44,806 bases of DNA, taken from contig JAJUHJ010000012.1 in NCBI GenBank assembly GCA_029279965.1, forward strand, positions 1-44,806. The letters are read 5' to 3'. The stretch comes from Phyllobacteriaceae bacterium (GTDB lineage: Bacteria; Pseudomonadota; Alphaproteobacteria; Rhizobiales; Rhizobiaceae). This document shows, piece after piece, positions 35,851 to 44,806 of this stretch. The notes below the pieces were generated by a model. The model was not told the origin of the DNA. It made no database searches and saw nothing but the letters and a program-made list of their open reading frames with translations. The translations under genes were made by a program, and so were the position numbers. Position 1 is the stretch's first letter. Each line of letters opens with the position of its first letter.

Positions 35851-37208
35851 GATGACGTTTCAACCTTGTGGAGAACGGGAAAAATCAGATCGGCCACCGT
35901 TTCCGGCAAGGCCATTTCATCCCCGTCTTCCTGGGCGACCTGGCGGGAGAAGACGCGAACCGCTTCTCGCCTTGCCGCCGGCTGGGCCGCCGCCAACGTA
36001 TCGAAACGTTCCGACATTTCCGCCTCGCTCAAGGGAAACTCCGGATCGCCCCGGCGGCCTGTTCTCGCCTCGGTAATGCGCTCCCCTGACCGGGTGCTAA
36101 CCGTGACGCGCCCGGCGCGGATAGCGGGAAAGCCGCGTGTCAGGTGCGGGTCCTCTTTCAGCCGCACCTTGGCGGCCAAGGCACGGATCGCAGGATCGAA
36201 GACGTTTTCGGACGAGAGAGAAAGTTGGCCTGTGGTCCAGAGGATGGCCACGCAAACAGACGTTGAGAAGCGTGCCTGGGCGATGGTCTGCGGATTTGGG
36301 ATTCCAGCGATGTCCAAGGTGGCCGAAAAGCTTTCGACCGAGATTTCGGTGATCTCGTCGGCAGGCACGCCGGTTCGCGCGCGCAGCTCTTGGACAGCGT
36401 CGAGAATATGGTGCATCTGGCCACAGACCGGCCAAGCCTTGGTCGTGGCGGTCGTCAGCGCAAGATTTTCAACCGTGTCCGCGGGCTTGAGTTTTGACCT
36501 GTCGAGCGAAAGCCCGAAGGCTTTCGCCAGGCCCCTGTCACCTTCAAGAATACGGGTCGCGCCCGGCACGCCGCTTTTGGCGAGCGAGGCCGCCCAAAGG
36601 CCGTTGCGGACCGCGTGACCGATATGAGCGGGCTTGGCCGCTTCGGCGCCATCATCGAGCAATTGCCATAGACCGGCCGCCTGAGTGCCGGCGTGACCAA
36701 GCGCCCACAGTGCACGCTCTTCATCGAGATCCAGGAGCACACCGGCGGCCGCGGCGGCTCCAAAAACACCGGCGGTGGCAGTGGTGTGATGCCGTTTGTA
36801 GTGTTCCGGGCCCAACGCCGCACCGATGCGCACCGCAACTTCATAGCCTGCCGTTATGGCGGTACGCATTTGGGCAAAGGACACGGCGTGCCGTGCGGCA
36901 AGTCCCAACACCGGAGGAATGACCACCACGCCGGGATGCAACATGGCGAGACGGTGACCGTCGTCAATCTCTTCGATGTGAGAAAGTGCGGCCACCAGCC
37001 AGGCAGTGTCGGTAAGATCGGAGTCCTTGCCGTTTCCGAGCAGGGCGGCAGCATTACGATAGGGCTCCGCCGCGGAAGAAGCGGCACCGGCATAATATGC
37101 CCCGAACCAGTCGAGAACGGCAGTGCCGGCACGCTTGCTGGATGCAGCAGCAAGGCGCGCTGCAGTACCGTCAGTGCTCCACCGTGTCAGCGGCCGCAGC
37201 CATTCCAT
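35847..37208 (-). CDS. MmgE/PrpD family protein
   Basis: VLDWFGAYYAGAASSAAEPYRNAAALLG, HIEEIDDGHRLAMLHPGVVVIPPVLGLAA, GYEVAVRIGAALGPEHYKRHHTTATAGVFGAAAAAGVLLDLDEE; start adjusted to MEWLRPL. Confidence 0.92.
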   Translation of the reverse strand: MEWLRPLTRWSTDGTAARLAAASSKRAGTAVLDWFGAYYAGAASSAAEPYRNAAALLGNGKDSDLTDTAWLVAALSHIEEIDDGHRLAMLHPGVVVIPPVLGLAARHAVSFAQMRTAITAGYEVAVRIGAALGPEHYKRHHTTATAGVFGAAAAAGVLLDLDEERALWALGHAGTQAAGLWQLLDDGAEAAKPAHIGHAVRNGLWAASLAKSGVPGATRILEGDRGLAKAFGLSLDRSKLKPADTVENLALTTATTKAWPVCGQMHHILDAVQELRARTGVPADEITEISVESFSATLDIAGIPNPQTIAQARFSTSVCVAILWTTGQLSLSSENVFDPAIRALAAKVRLKEDPHLTRGFPAIRAGRVTVSTRSGERITEARTGRRGDPEFPLSEAEMSERFDTLAAAQPAARREAVRVFSRQVAQEDGDEMALPETVADLIFPVLHKVETSS

Positions 37209-37213
37209 TGCGT

Positions 37214-38395
37214 CTAGGCAGCCTTGCCGCGTGAGAGCGCTTCGCGCGCCACTTCGACCCACCATGCCGCGCCGGTCGTAAGTATCTCATCGTTGAACCT
37301 ATAGGTGGGACTGTGAAGCAGGCAGCCGCCCTCCGTCGAGCCTGCGCCCAGCCACATGTAACAGCCGGGCCGCTTTTGCAGCATGAAGGCAAAATCCTCC
37401 GACGCCATGGAGGGCGCGAATGTATCGCTCACCTTTTGCTCTCCGGCGACGGCGCGGGCGGCGTCCAAGGCAATGCCCGTCTCGCGCCCGGTGTTCACCG
37501 TGGAAGGATACCGCCTCATGTAATCGAGTGTGACCTCGATTCCGAAAGACTTCGCAACGCCCTGACAGATCTCACCCATACGCGCCTCGATGAGGTCCTG
37601 CACTTGCGGCGTGAAATGGCGTGTGCAGCCGCGCATCACGACTTCCGAGGGCAGAACGTTCCAGGCGTCGCCACCATGAATCTGCGTCACCGAAACAACA
37701 GCCGTATCCTGAGGGTCGATCGTGCGCGCTACGATGGACTGGAACATGGTCTGGATGTGGCTTGCCGCCAGCAGCATATCCTTGCCCAGATGCGGCATGG
37801 CCGCGTGAGCACCCTGACCGGAGATGGTGATTTCGAAAACGTCGAATGCAGCCATCTGCGGGCCCACCCGCCCGGCGAAGTGCCCCTCGGTCAGTCCCGG
37901 CCAATTGTGTAGGCCGTAAAGCTCCTGCATGGGGAACTTTTCAAAGAGACCGTCGGCGATCATCTTGTCGGCTCCGGCCTCACCTTCCTCGGCGGGCTGA
38001 AAAACGAAGTGCAGCGTGCCGTTAAAGTTCCTCGTCTCGGCAAAGTAGCGCGCGGCTGCCAGAAGCATCGTCATATGCCCGTCATGGCCGCAGGCGTGCA
38101 TCTTGCCCGGTTCCTTCGAGGCATAGGGCAGGTTGGTCTGCTCGGTGATGGGCAGCGCATCCATATCGGCTCTCAGGCCTATAGCCGGACCCTCACCGTT
38201 GGAGAGCGTGGCCACCACGCCTGTACCACCCAGACCGCGAACAGGCTCGTAGCCGAAACTCTTGAGCTTGTCGGCCACGAAATCGGAGGTCCAATGCTCC
38301 TCATAAGCGAGTTCAGGATGTTGGTGCAGCGTTTGCCGCCAGGACTTCAGATCCTCCTCGATGGAACGGAAGTAGTCGATTGGAACAGTACTCAT
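37214..38395 (-). CDS. M20-family amidohydrolase (N-acyl amino acid hydrolase-like)
   Basis: WRQTLHQHPELAYEE, HACGHDGHMTMLLAAARYFAE, FVFQPAEEGEAGADKMIADGLF, SEDFAFMLQKRPGCYMWLGAG. Confidence 0.94.
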   Translation of the reverse strand: MSTVPIDYFRSIEEDLKSWRQTLHQHPELAYEEHWTSDFVADKLKSFGYEPVRGLGGTGVVATLSNGEGPAIGLRADMDALPITEQTNLPYASKEPGKMHACGHDGHMTMLLAAARYFAETRNFNGTLHFVFQPAEEGEAGADKMIADGLFEKFPMQELYGLHNWPGLTEGHFAGRVGPQMAAFDVFEITISGQGAHAAMPHLGKDMLLAASHIQTMFQSIVARTIDPQDTAVVSVTQIHGGDAWNVLPSEVVMRGCTRHFTPQVQDLIEARMGEICQGVAKSFGIEVTLDYMRRYPSTVNTGRETGIALDAARAVAGEQKVSDTFAPSMASEDFAFMLQKRPGCYMWLGAGSTEGGCLLHSPTYRFNDEILTTGAAWWVEVAREALSRGKAA

Positions 38396-38409
38396 GGCGC
38401 TGTCCTCCT

Positions 38410-39777
38410 TCAGAAAGGGTCGTTTTGTGAAAGGCTCCTGGAGAGCGCAATTGTGTCTTCCACCTGGGCAACCGCGGTGCCAAGATAATCGCGGTAGTCG
38501 AGCAGCGCTTCCAATTCAGCCGGATCAAGCTTGTCCTTGAGCGCATCGGACTCGCCGATAGCCTGACGGAAGGGCTTGCCGCTCTGTGCGGCTTCCATAA
38601 TCACTTCGTGCAGCACGTGATGCGCGCTCTGCTTGCCGACCTTTTCCCCCAGCTTGAACATCACCGCTTCGGACATGATGGCGCCACTGGTCAGATCGAG
38701 ATTTTCAGCGATCTTGTCTTCGTTCACGACCAGGCCGCCGACCACCGTTCGCATGTGGTTGATGACACGATCGAGCATGATACAGCTTTCCGGCACGGTG
38801 TGCCAATCGAGCCGCCACACACTGGCGTCGCGCTCGTGCGAAACAACCATCGACTGCAGCCCAAGCGTCACATTGTTCATGACGATCTTGACCATGGTGC
38901 CGGAAAATTCCGAGCGCACCGCGTTGCGCTTGTGGGGCATGGTGGAACTGCCGACCATGGTGGCAGGCATCGGCTCGTGGACCTCGCCAAGTTCGGTGCG
39001 CGATAGCTGAAAGATCTCGTTGGCCAACCGGCCCATCGTACCGGCACAAATGCCGAGGACCGAAAGGAACTCGGCAACACCATCTCGGGCGCTTGCCCAC
39101 GAGACAGGCGGATAAACGAGGCCCAGCCGGTCTGCCATGCGCTGAGCGATCGCCTTGGCATCGGGCCCCAGCCCAGCCATTGTACCGACCCCTCCGTGAA
39201 GCATGATGAAAAAGGCACGATCCGGCACATCCTTGAAACGTTCAAGAGTGCGCCGGATTTCCGCGGCAAAGGTTGCCAGCTTCATACCCAGGGTCATGGG
39301 CAGGGCGTGCTGATTGTGCGTTCGACCGACGATAACGAGGTTCTTGTAACGCTCCGCCTGCTCGAGGCAGGTCTCCTCGAGAGCCTTGAGGTTCTTGAAG
39401 AGGATGCTCCAGGCATCCTTCATCTCCGCCGCCAAAGCAGTGTCCTGAACGTCCTGGGTAGTGGCTCCGTAATGGATCCATTCGCCGGCCCCATTGTCGC
39501 ACGCTCGCTCGAAGGCACGCAGAACGGGGACAAGGGTGTGTCCCGCCTTGCCCAGTTCCTCGCGGATGAAGGCGGCATCGAGATTCTCGACCTGCGCCTT
39601 TCGCTTGATCTCCTCGGCCGCTTCTTTGGGAATGACACCGTCCTCAGCCTGGACCAGCGCCAATTCCGCCCAGAAGTCGAGCCAGCGCTGAAACCGGCGC
39701 TCGTCGTCGAATACGGCACGCATCTCGGGCGTGCCCCAGCTGTCTTTATAATAGGAGTGGTCGATAATGTGTGCCAT
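38410..39777 (-). CDS. Fumarase/aspartase-superfamily lyase (adenylosuccinate lyase/CMLE-like)
   Basis: Superfamily signature GSSTMPHKRN; IHYGATTQDVQDTALA, GRTHNQHALPMTLGMKLA. Confidence 0.93.
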   Translation of the reverse strand: MAHIIDHSYYKDSWGTPEMRAVFDDERRFQRWLDFWAELALVQAEDGVIPKEAAEEIKRKAQVENLDAAFIREELGKAGHTLVPVLRAFERACDNGAGEWIHYGATTQDVQDTALAAEMKDAWSILFKNLKALEETCLEQAERYKNLVIVGRTHNQHALPMTLGMKLATFAAEIRRTLERFKDVPDRAFFIMLHGGVGTMAGLGPDAKAIAQRMADRLGLVYPPVSWASARDGVAEFLSVLGICAGTMGRLANEIFQLSRTELGEVHEPMPATMVGSSTMPHKRNAVRSEFSGTMVKIVMNNVTLGLQSMVVSHERDASVWRLDWHTVPESCIMLDRVINHMRTVVGGLVVNEDKIAENLDLTSGAIMSEAVMFKLGEKVGKQSAHHVLHEVIMEAAQSGKPFRQAIGESDALKDKLDPAELEALLDYRDYLGTAVAQVEDTIALSRSLSQNDPF

Positions 39778-39810
39778 TCGATCCTGTTCCAGACTCTTCA
39801 GAGAAATCGG

Positions 39811-41355
39811 CTATTCCGAGCCTGCGGCTCTAGCTTGCTCCTTCGTCCTGCGTGAGCGGTTGATGATGGGCGTCAGGATGAAGAACATCGATGCCGCAAG
39901 CAGAACGAAACTGATGGGGTGTGATACCGGATTGATGAAAACAATCCAATTGCCACCCGAGAGCTGCAGCGCCTGGAAGAGCGACGATTCGATTCTTTCG
40001 CCAAGGATGACGGCCAGGATGATCGGAGCGATGGGAACGCCCGTCTTCTTGAAGAGATAGCCCACAAAGCCGAACAACAGAGCGACCCAGATGCCGAAAA
40101 TCGTACTCTCCACCGCATAGGCGCCGGAAAGACACAAGAAGGCGATGCTCGTCGCCAGGACGCTCTTGGGAAGGCTGTAGACGAACCGTATCATCGACCG
40201 CACCAGCAGATAGGCCACCGGTCCCATCACCAGATTGGCGATCAGGAAGGCCAGAATGATCATCCATGCGATGTCGATCGAGCGCTGAAACAAGAGCGGC
40301 CCGGGGGTCATGCCCTGAATCTCCAGAGCGGCGATGAACAGCGCGGAAACAGAGTTCCCCGGGATGCCAAGTGAAAGCAGCGGCACCATCGAACTGGCGA
40401 CCACCGCATTGTTGGCTGCCTCGGGCGCTGCCACACCTTCAGGAACGCCTTCACCCCAGGGGGTGACATTGCTGTCCGATCCATGCTTGCGGACATAGGC
40501 GCGGGACGCCTGATCGTAACTGACATAAATAGCAATCAGGGCGCCGGCGCCGGGAATGACGCCGACTACGTTTCCGATAGCCGAACTCTGGAGCCATGTT
40601 GGCCAGAGCCGGGAAATCATGGCGCGGCTGGGTGGAACAGCGCTGATTGCTTCCGAACGCTCGATCTGAATCCCGGCGCGCCGGTCTCGGATCATGTCTT
40701 CGACCAGCTCGAGGACCGCTGCAACACCGAAGAGCCCTACGAGAAGCGGGACCAGCGGCACACCTTGGTAGAAATAGAAATTCCCGAAGGTGAACCGCGA
40801 TTCGCCGTGCTGAAAGCCGACCATTGCGATCAGGAGTCCGAAGGCAGCGGCAATGATGCCCTTGAAGATGCTGCCCCTCATCATCCCGACAACGCTCGCC
40901 ATACCAAGGACGCCCAGCGCAAAATTCTCCGTGGGTCCAAAACGCAGGGCAAACGCCGCCAGAACCGGCGCAAGAAAGATGAGAACCAGAGCGCTGCTTA
41001 TTCCACCGACAACCGAGGAGGAAATGGCGACGCCGATTGCCTCGCTAGCCTGCCCCTTCCTGGCCATGGCGTTGCCGTCCAGCGATGACAGCAGAGATGA
41101 GGCCGTGCCAGGGACATTCAACATGATGGCAGGAATGGCGCCGCCGATAGCGGTGGCGCAGTACACGCCCACCATGAGCGCCAGCGCATTGGCTGCATCC
41201 ATGGAAAATGCAAAAGGAATGAAGACGGCAAAGGCGATATTGTCGTTAAGCCCCGGCATGGCGCCGATGAAGAGGCCCGCCACGACGCCGATCATCAGGA
41301 ACATCAGCACTTCGGGCTGAAACAGCACGAAAAGGCCCGCGAGAATGTCCTCCAC
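39811..41355 (-). CDS. tctA: Tripartite tricarboxylate transporter large permease (TctA family)
   Basis: GLFIGAMPGLNDNIAFAVFIPFAFSMDAANALALMVGVYCATAIGGAIPAIMLNVPGTASSLLSSLDGNAMARKGQ. Confidence 0.94.
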   Translation of the reverse strand: MEDILAGLFVLFQPEVLMFLMIGVVAGLFIGAMPGLNDNIAFAVFIPFAFSMDAANALALMVGVYCATAIGGAIPAIMLNVPGTASSLLSSLDGNAMARKGQASEAIGVAISSSVVGGISSALVLIFLAPVLAAFALRFGPTENFALGVLGMASVVGMMRGSIFKGIIAAAFGLLIAMVGFQHGESRFTFGNFYFYQGVPLVPLLVGLFGVAAVLELVEDMIRDRRAGIQIERSEAISAVPPSRAMISRLWPTWLQSSAIGNVVGVIPGAGALIAIYVSYDQASRAYVRKHGSDSNVTPWGEGVPEGVAAPEAANNAVVASSMVPLLSLGIPGNSVSALFIAALEIQGMTPGPLLFQRSIDIAWMIILAFLIANLVMGPVAYLLVRSMIRFVYSLPKSVLATSIAFLCLSGAYAVESTIFGIWVALLFGFVGYLFKKTGVPIAPIILAVILGERIESSLFQALQLSGGNWIVFINPVSHPISFVLLAASMFFILTPIINRSRRTKEQARAAGSE

Positions 41356-41372
41356 GGCTACCCCCTTTTTCG

Positions 41373-41858
41373 TTAGTGGATCAGGCGCCGAATAGGCCTG
41401 AGAAATTCGTCGATGACCGACAGTTCAGGCAGCCTGATATTGAAAATAACCGAGAAGGTTAGGAAGCAGGCAAGAACGATGAGCGCCGCGGAAATCGCAA
41501 TGCGCACCGGATCACGCTCTCCCGCGACAAACAGCATGCCTGCCGCGCAGACGAAGCCCGGCAGCACGTATCCCAGCCCGTAGGTAAGAGCCACGGCCCA
41601 TAGCAGCATGAGCACCGCGAAGGGCAAAGCGCCGCGCAGAACGGCCTGGACGTTTTCCGGCTTCGGCGCCGGTGCCATCTTGGCCACGGTTGCGGCCAGG
41701 ACCGCCGCGCCGCTGACCGCCAGGCTTATGGATAACCAGAAGGGAAAGTGGCGCGCCCGCCCGGAAAAATCCGAGGCGATATAGGCGAGGTAGAGGCCGC
41801 CCAGCAAACAAGCGAGCGCGAGATAGCAATCGGGCTGACGCAGGACGCGCATGACCAC
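41373..41858 (-). CDS. tctB: Tripartite tricarboxylate transporter small permease (TctB family)
   Basis: About 161-aa four-TM protein between TctA and TctC genes. Confidence 0.85.
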   Translation of the reverse strand: MVMRVLRQPDCYLALACLLGGLYLAYIASDFSGRARHFPFWLSISLAVSGAAVLAATVAKMAPAPKPENVQAVLRGALPFAVLMLLWAVALTYGLGYVLPGFVCAAGMLFVAGERDPVRIAISAALIVLACFLTFSVIFNIRLPELSVIDEFLRPIRRLIH

Positions 41859-41942
41859 TTCCCTTAAGCTGGATGTCGGCGATCACCGACAGAAAGGTTT
41901 TGGCAACAGCCGGAACTGCCAGTGAAGAAACCGGCAGGTTTA

Positions 41943-41972
41943 CACCAGTGGCGCCCTGGAGCGCCACTGGTG
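41943..41972 (-). other. Intercistronic hairpin between tctC and tctB
   Basis: Perfect 12-bp stem CACCAGTGGCGC/GCGCCACTGGTG, 6-nt loop, no clear T tail. Confidence 0.7.
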
Positions 41973-41979
41973 GTTATAT

Positions 41980-42939
41980 TTACTGCGCGACGCCGGCGTT
42001 CTCGATGATCTCGGTGGTCAGCTCATCGAAATTCTCGATAACCTGCCTGAATTCCTCCGGACCGGCATAGGTAACCGGCGACCCGAGATCGGCCATGCGG
42101 CTTATATAGTCCTCGTCCTGGCTAAGCTCACCAAGAATCTCAGCCAGCGTTTCGACGATCTCGTCTGGCGTGTCGGCGGGGACGCCCCAGCCACGGAAGG
42201 TCGCGAATTCAACGACGTTCAAGCCGGCTTCTTCCCAGGTCGGCACGTCCGGCAATTCCTCGAGACGGTCACGCGCGGCTACCGCAAGAATGCGGACGGT
42301 GCCGGCATCGGCCTGCTTTTTGGCTTCGCCCCAAGGCCAGAGCGCAGACTGTACGTGGTGGCCGGCCACCTGCTGAACCTGCTCGCCGAAGGCGGGAACG
42401 TTGATGATGTTGAGGTTGAGATCTGCGCGGTTCTCCAGCGCAAGGCCGCTCATGTGGTGGGACGTGCCCTCGGCTGAAGTCACCGTCGACACCTCTCCAC
42501 TGCGTGCGGCTTCAATGAAATCCTCAATGGTCTCAAACTCGGAATCGGTTGGCACGGCGATCACTTCCGGGTCGAGGGTATAGAGCGCCACTGCTCGGAA
42601 ATCATCGAGTTCGAAGGGGGTTTCCTGCAGTTTCGGATTGGTCACGATCGAACTGGTCATGGCCAGAACCGTCTGCCCATCGGGCGCTTCCCGCGCAACA
42701 GTGGCCTGCCCCACAATCGAGTTCGAAATATTTTCGACGACGAACTCGTAACCACCGCCCAGCAGGTCCAGCTTATTGGCCGAGTCCGCGATGATCCGGG
42801 TGGTGGTATCGACCGCGCCGCCGGGTGCAAACGGAACGATCAGACGCACGTCATCCGCCGGATAGTCCTGGGCGACAGCGGCGGCACCGGCAAAGCCCAC
42901 TGCGAGCGCGGTCATGAGCAAGGTTTTTGGAAATTTCAT
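41980..42939 (-). CDS. tctC: Tripartite tricarboxylate transporter substrate-binding protein (TctC/Bug family)
   Basis: Signal peptide; VRLIVPFAPGGAVDTTTRIIADSANKL, GWGVPADTPDEIVETLAEILGELSQDEDY. Confidence 0.92.
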   Translation of the reverse strand: MKFPKTLLMTALAVGFAGAAAVAQDYPADDVRLIVPFAPGGAVDTTTRIIADSANKLDLLGGGYEFVVENISNSIVGQATVAREAPDGQTVLAMTSSIVTNPKLQETPFELDDFRAVALYTLDPEVIAVPTDSEFETIEDFIEAARSGEVSTVTSAEGTSHHMSGLALENRADLNLNIINVPAFGEQVQQVAGHHVQSALWPWGEAKKQADAGTVRILAVAARDRLEELPDVPTWEEAGLNVVEFATFRGWGVPADTPDEIVETLAEILGELSQDEDYISRMADLGSPVTYAGPEEFRQVIENFDELTTEIIENAGVAQ

Positions 42940-42964
42940 CTTTGTCCTCCAGTTAGATCATTCG

Positions 42965-42986
42965 CGTTGCCGTACCGATCGCAACG
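42965..42986. promoter_or_regulatory. Candidate operator upstream of tctC
   Basis: CGTTGC-N10-GCAACG inverted repeat 26 bp from the tctC start codon. Confidence 0.35.
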
Positions 42987-43164
42987 TTTGAAGTGGAATG
43001 GGTATCGCCGATTAGCTCATCATCGACAACCTCAATTGTGGCAAAGTTCAGCTAAAGCTGCTTTCCGCAATCGAAAAAACATCCTTGCTGCGCCGTGTCC
43101 CGGGCTCGAAGAGATTCAGCTTCCAACAGAAAGGGCAGGGCACACCGGCCGAAACCCGATACGA

Positions 43165-44806
43165 TCAAACAATGAAATCCGGCGTCAGCTGCCTGTCGGA
43201 CACCCGGAGCTCTATGATCGCGGGCCCGCCCGAGCCGAGGGCCTGCTCCAATGCTTCGGGGAACTGATCTTCGTGCTCGACCACTGTGCCAAAGACGCCG
43301 TGAGAGCGGGCCAGCATCGCGAAATCCGGGTTCTCGAGGCTCGTCCCGCTGGGTCGCCCCGGATAGTGTCGCTCCTGATGCATACGGATCGTACCGTAAA
43401 TGCCGTTGTTGACGATAATGACGATAATGCCAAGCCTGTTCTGGACGGCGGTGGCAAAGTCGGGCGAGGCCATCATGAAACAGCCGTCGCCGGCCAGCGC
43501 GACGACGGTGCGGCCAGGGTGGCGCAGCTTGGCGGCGATGGCAGCAGGCAATCCATAGCCCATGGATCCCGACTTCGGGGCGATCTGCGTGCCGAACCCC
43601 TTGTACCGGAAGAACCTGTGCAGCCAGATGTTGTAGTTCCCTGCACCATTCGTGATGATGGCGTCTTCAGGAAGGCTCTCGCTCAAATGCTTGACAATGG
43701 CGGCGATGTCGAGCCCGTGGGGCTTCGTTCGACCCTTCTGAAACTCCTCATACGCCTCGCGGCCGCCTTTGGTCCATTCCGTCCATGGGGACGGATCCAG
43801 AGGCGGAATGGTTTCGAGTGCTTCTGTAAAACGGGAAACGCTGGAGAGAAGTGGCAAATGCGGATTGTAGACGCTGCCAAGGTCTTCCGGCCCCGGAAAG
43901 ACGTGGACAAGCGTCTGGTCAGGAACCGGTATTTTCAGCGCCGTGTAAGCCTTGGTGGTGATTTCGCTCAGGCGGTCGCCGATCACCAACAGAAGGTCCG
44001 CCTGCTCGACCCGCTGGGTGAGCGCCGGGTTCGATCCCGGGCTTAGATCGCCAAGATACTGCTCCAGCCTGTTATCAAAGATGTCCTGTGAACGAAAACC
44101 AGCCACAACAGGAAGATTGTTGTTTACACAAAACCGCGTGAGCTGCGCGGAGGATTCAGCCGACCAGCCGCTCCCGCCGACAATGACGAGAGGGCGCCGG
44201 GCTTTGCCAAGCAGTTCGGCGACGGCGGACATATCTGCGTTCGAAGGCCCGGAGAGTGCTGCACGATACATCGGGAAATCCGCGACATCACTTCGGGTCT
44301 CCAGAACATCCTCCGGAACGCAAAGCACCACCGGACCCGGTCGACCGTGTGTCGCAATATGGAAAGCGCGGCTCACAAATTCAGGCAACAAGTCGGGGGT
44401 ATTCACCTCGCCAACCCACTTTGTCATATCCGCGAAGACGCGGGTATAATCCACTTCCTGGAAACCTTCGCGCCCGCGCTCCATGGACGAAACCTGTCCG
44501 ATGATCAGGACCATGGGAGTAGAGTCCTGCCGGGCGGTGTGCAGGCCGATGGCAGCGTGCATCGCTCCCGGTCCGCGGCTGACGATGCAAACTCCCGGCA
44601 AACCGCGGATCTTGGCATCGGCTTCCGCCATATGTGACGCGTTCGCTTCATGCCGGCAGGGCACAAACCGAACGCCAGCGCCGGGAGTGAGGAGGGCATC
44701 GAAGAATGGCAGAGCGCTTTCGCCGGGCACACCGAAGACCGTATCCACACCGTGGATGCGCAATGCCGAAACAAGAATTTCTCCCCCGTTCCGCGATCCG
44801 GTTTCC
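43165..44806 (-). CDS. Thiamine pyrophosphate-dependent enzyme (acetolactate synthase/benzoylformate decarboxylase-like), N-terminus truncated by the window edge
   Basis: IHGVDTVFGVPGESALPFFDALL, CRHEANASHMAEADAK (catalytic Glu), GDGCFMMASPDFATAVQNRLGIIVIIVNNGIYG (ThDP motif); reading frame stays open to the end of the window (…TGSRNGGEILVSALRIHG). Confidence 0.9.
   Translation of the reverse strand, partial: ETGSRNGGEILVSALRIHGVDTVFGVPGESALPFFDALLTPGAGVRFVPCRHEANASHMAEADAKIRGLPGVCIVSRGPGAMHAAIGLHTARQDSTPMVLIIGQVSSMERGREGFQEVDYTRVFADMTKWVGEVNTPDLLPEFVSRAFHIATHGRPGPVVLCVPEDVLETRSDVADFPMYRAALSGPSNADMSAVAELLGKARRPLVIVGGSGWSAESSAQLTRFCVNNNLPVVAGFRSQDIFDNRLEQYLGDLSPGSNPALTQRVEQADLLLVIGDRLSEITTKAYTALKIPVPDQTLVHVFPGPEDLGSVYNPHLPLLSSVSRFTEALETIPPLDPSPWTEWTKGGREAYEEFQKGRTKPHGLDIAAIVKHLSESLPEDAIITNGAGNYNIWLHRFFRYKGFGTQIAPKSGSMGYGLPAAIAAKLRHPGRTVVALAGDGCFMMASPDFATAVQNRLGIIVIIVNNGIYGTIRMHQERHYPGRPSGTSLENPDFAMLARSHGVFGTVVEHEDQFPEALEQALGSGGPAIIELRVSDRQLTPDFIV

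Noticed and set aside
42967-44046. Plus-strand 359-aa ORF opposite the ThDP enzyme
   Set aside because: Shadow ORF; ThDP enzyme motifs on the minus strand are clear
1-44806. CRISPR arrays, tRNA/rRNA genes, phage structural genes
   Set aside because: No regularly spaced repeats, no recognisable tRNA/rRNA sequence and no phage morphogenesis proteins were seen

Overview
The window carries a repABC replication/partition module, so it is probably part of an alphaproteobacterial (Rhizobiales-like) plasmid or chromid; this is inferred from sequence only. Left to right it contains: (1) a tyrosine recombinase, a RES/Xre-type toxin-antitoxin pair and repC-repB-repA on the minus strand, with a candidate counter-transcribed RNA and two candidate parS sites; (2) isocitrate lyase plus a 79-aa ORF, divergent from an XRE/short-chain acyl-CoA (ScfR/RamB-like) regulator; (3) a catabolic region of about 15 kb (10.4-25.3 kb) with an Ldh2-type dehydrogenase, TAXI solute-binding protein, aldehyde dehydrogenase, two-subunit class I fumarase-like hydratase, two MaoC proteins, SDR, acyl-CoA ligase, quinone oxidoreductase, FAH-family protein, fused TRAP permease, DUF6282-like amidohydrolase and an IclR regulator; (4) a six-gene Mrp antiporter operon (mrpA/B fused) followed by ehuBCDA-like ectoine uptake genes; (5) a minus-strand operon with a ThDP enzyme, tripartite tricarboxylate transporter (TctCBA), fumarase/aspartase-superfamily lyase, M20 amidohydrolase, MmgE/PrpD protein and GNAT. 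The two most interesting observations are: a repeated 15-bp palindromic core, TTYCG-N5-CGRAA, in four separate intergenic regions of the catabolic region, which suggests one IclR-controlled regulon that includes the physically split TRAP transporter; and the lyase + MmgE/PrpD + M20 + TTT operon, which resembles the enzymatic logic of iminodisuccinate-type (N-succinyl/aminopolycarboxylate) degradation. No CRISPR array, rRNA, tRNA or complete insertion sequence was recognised.
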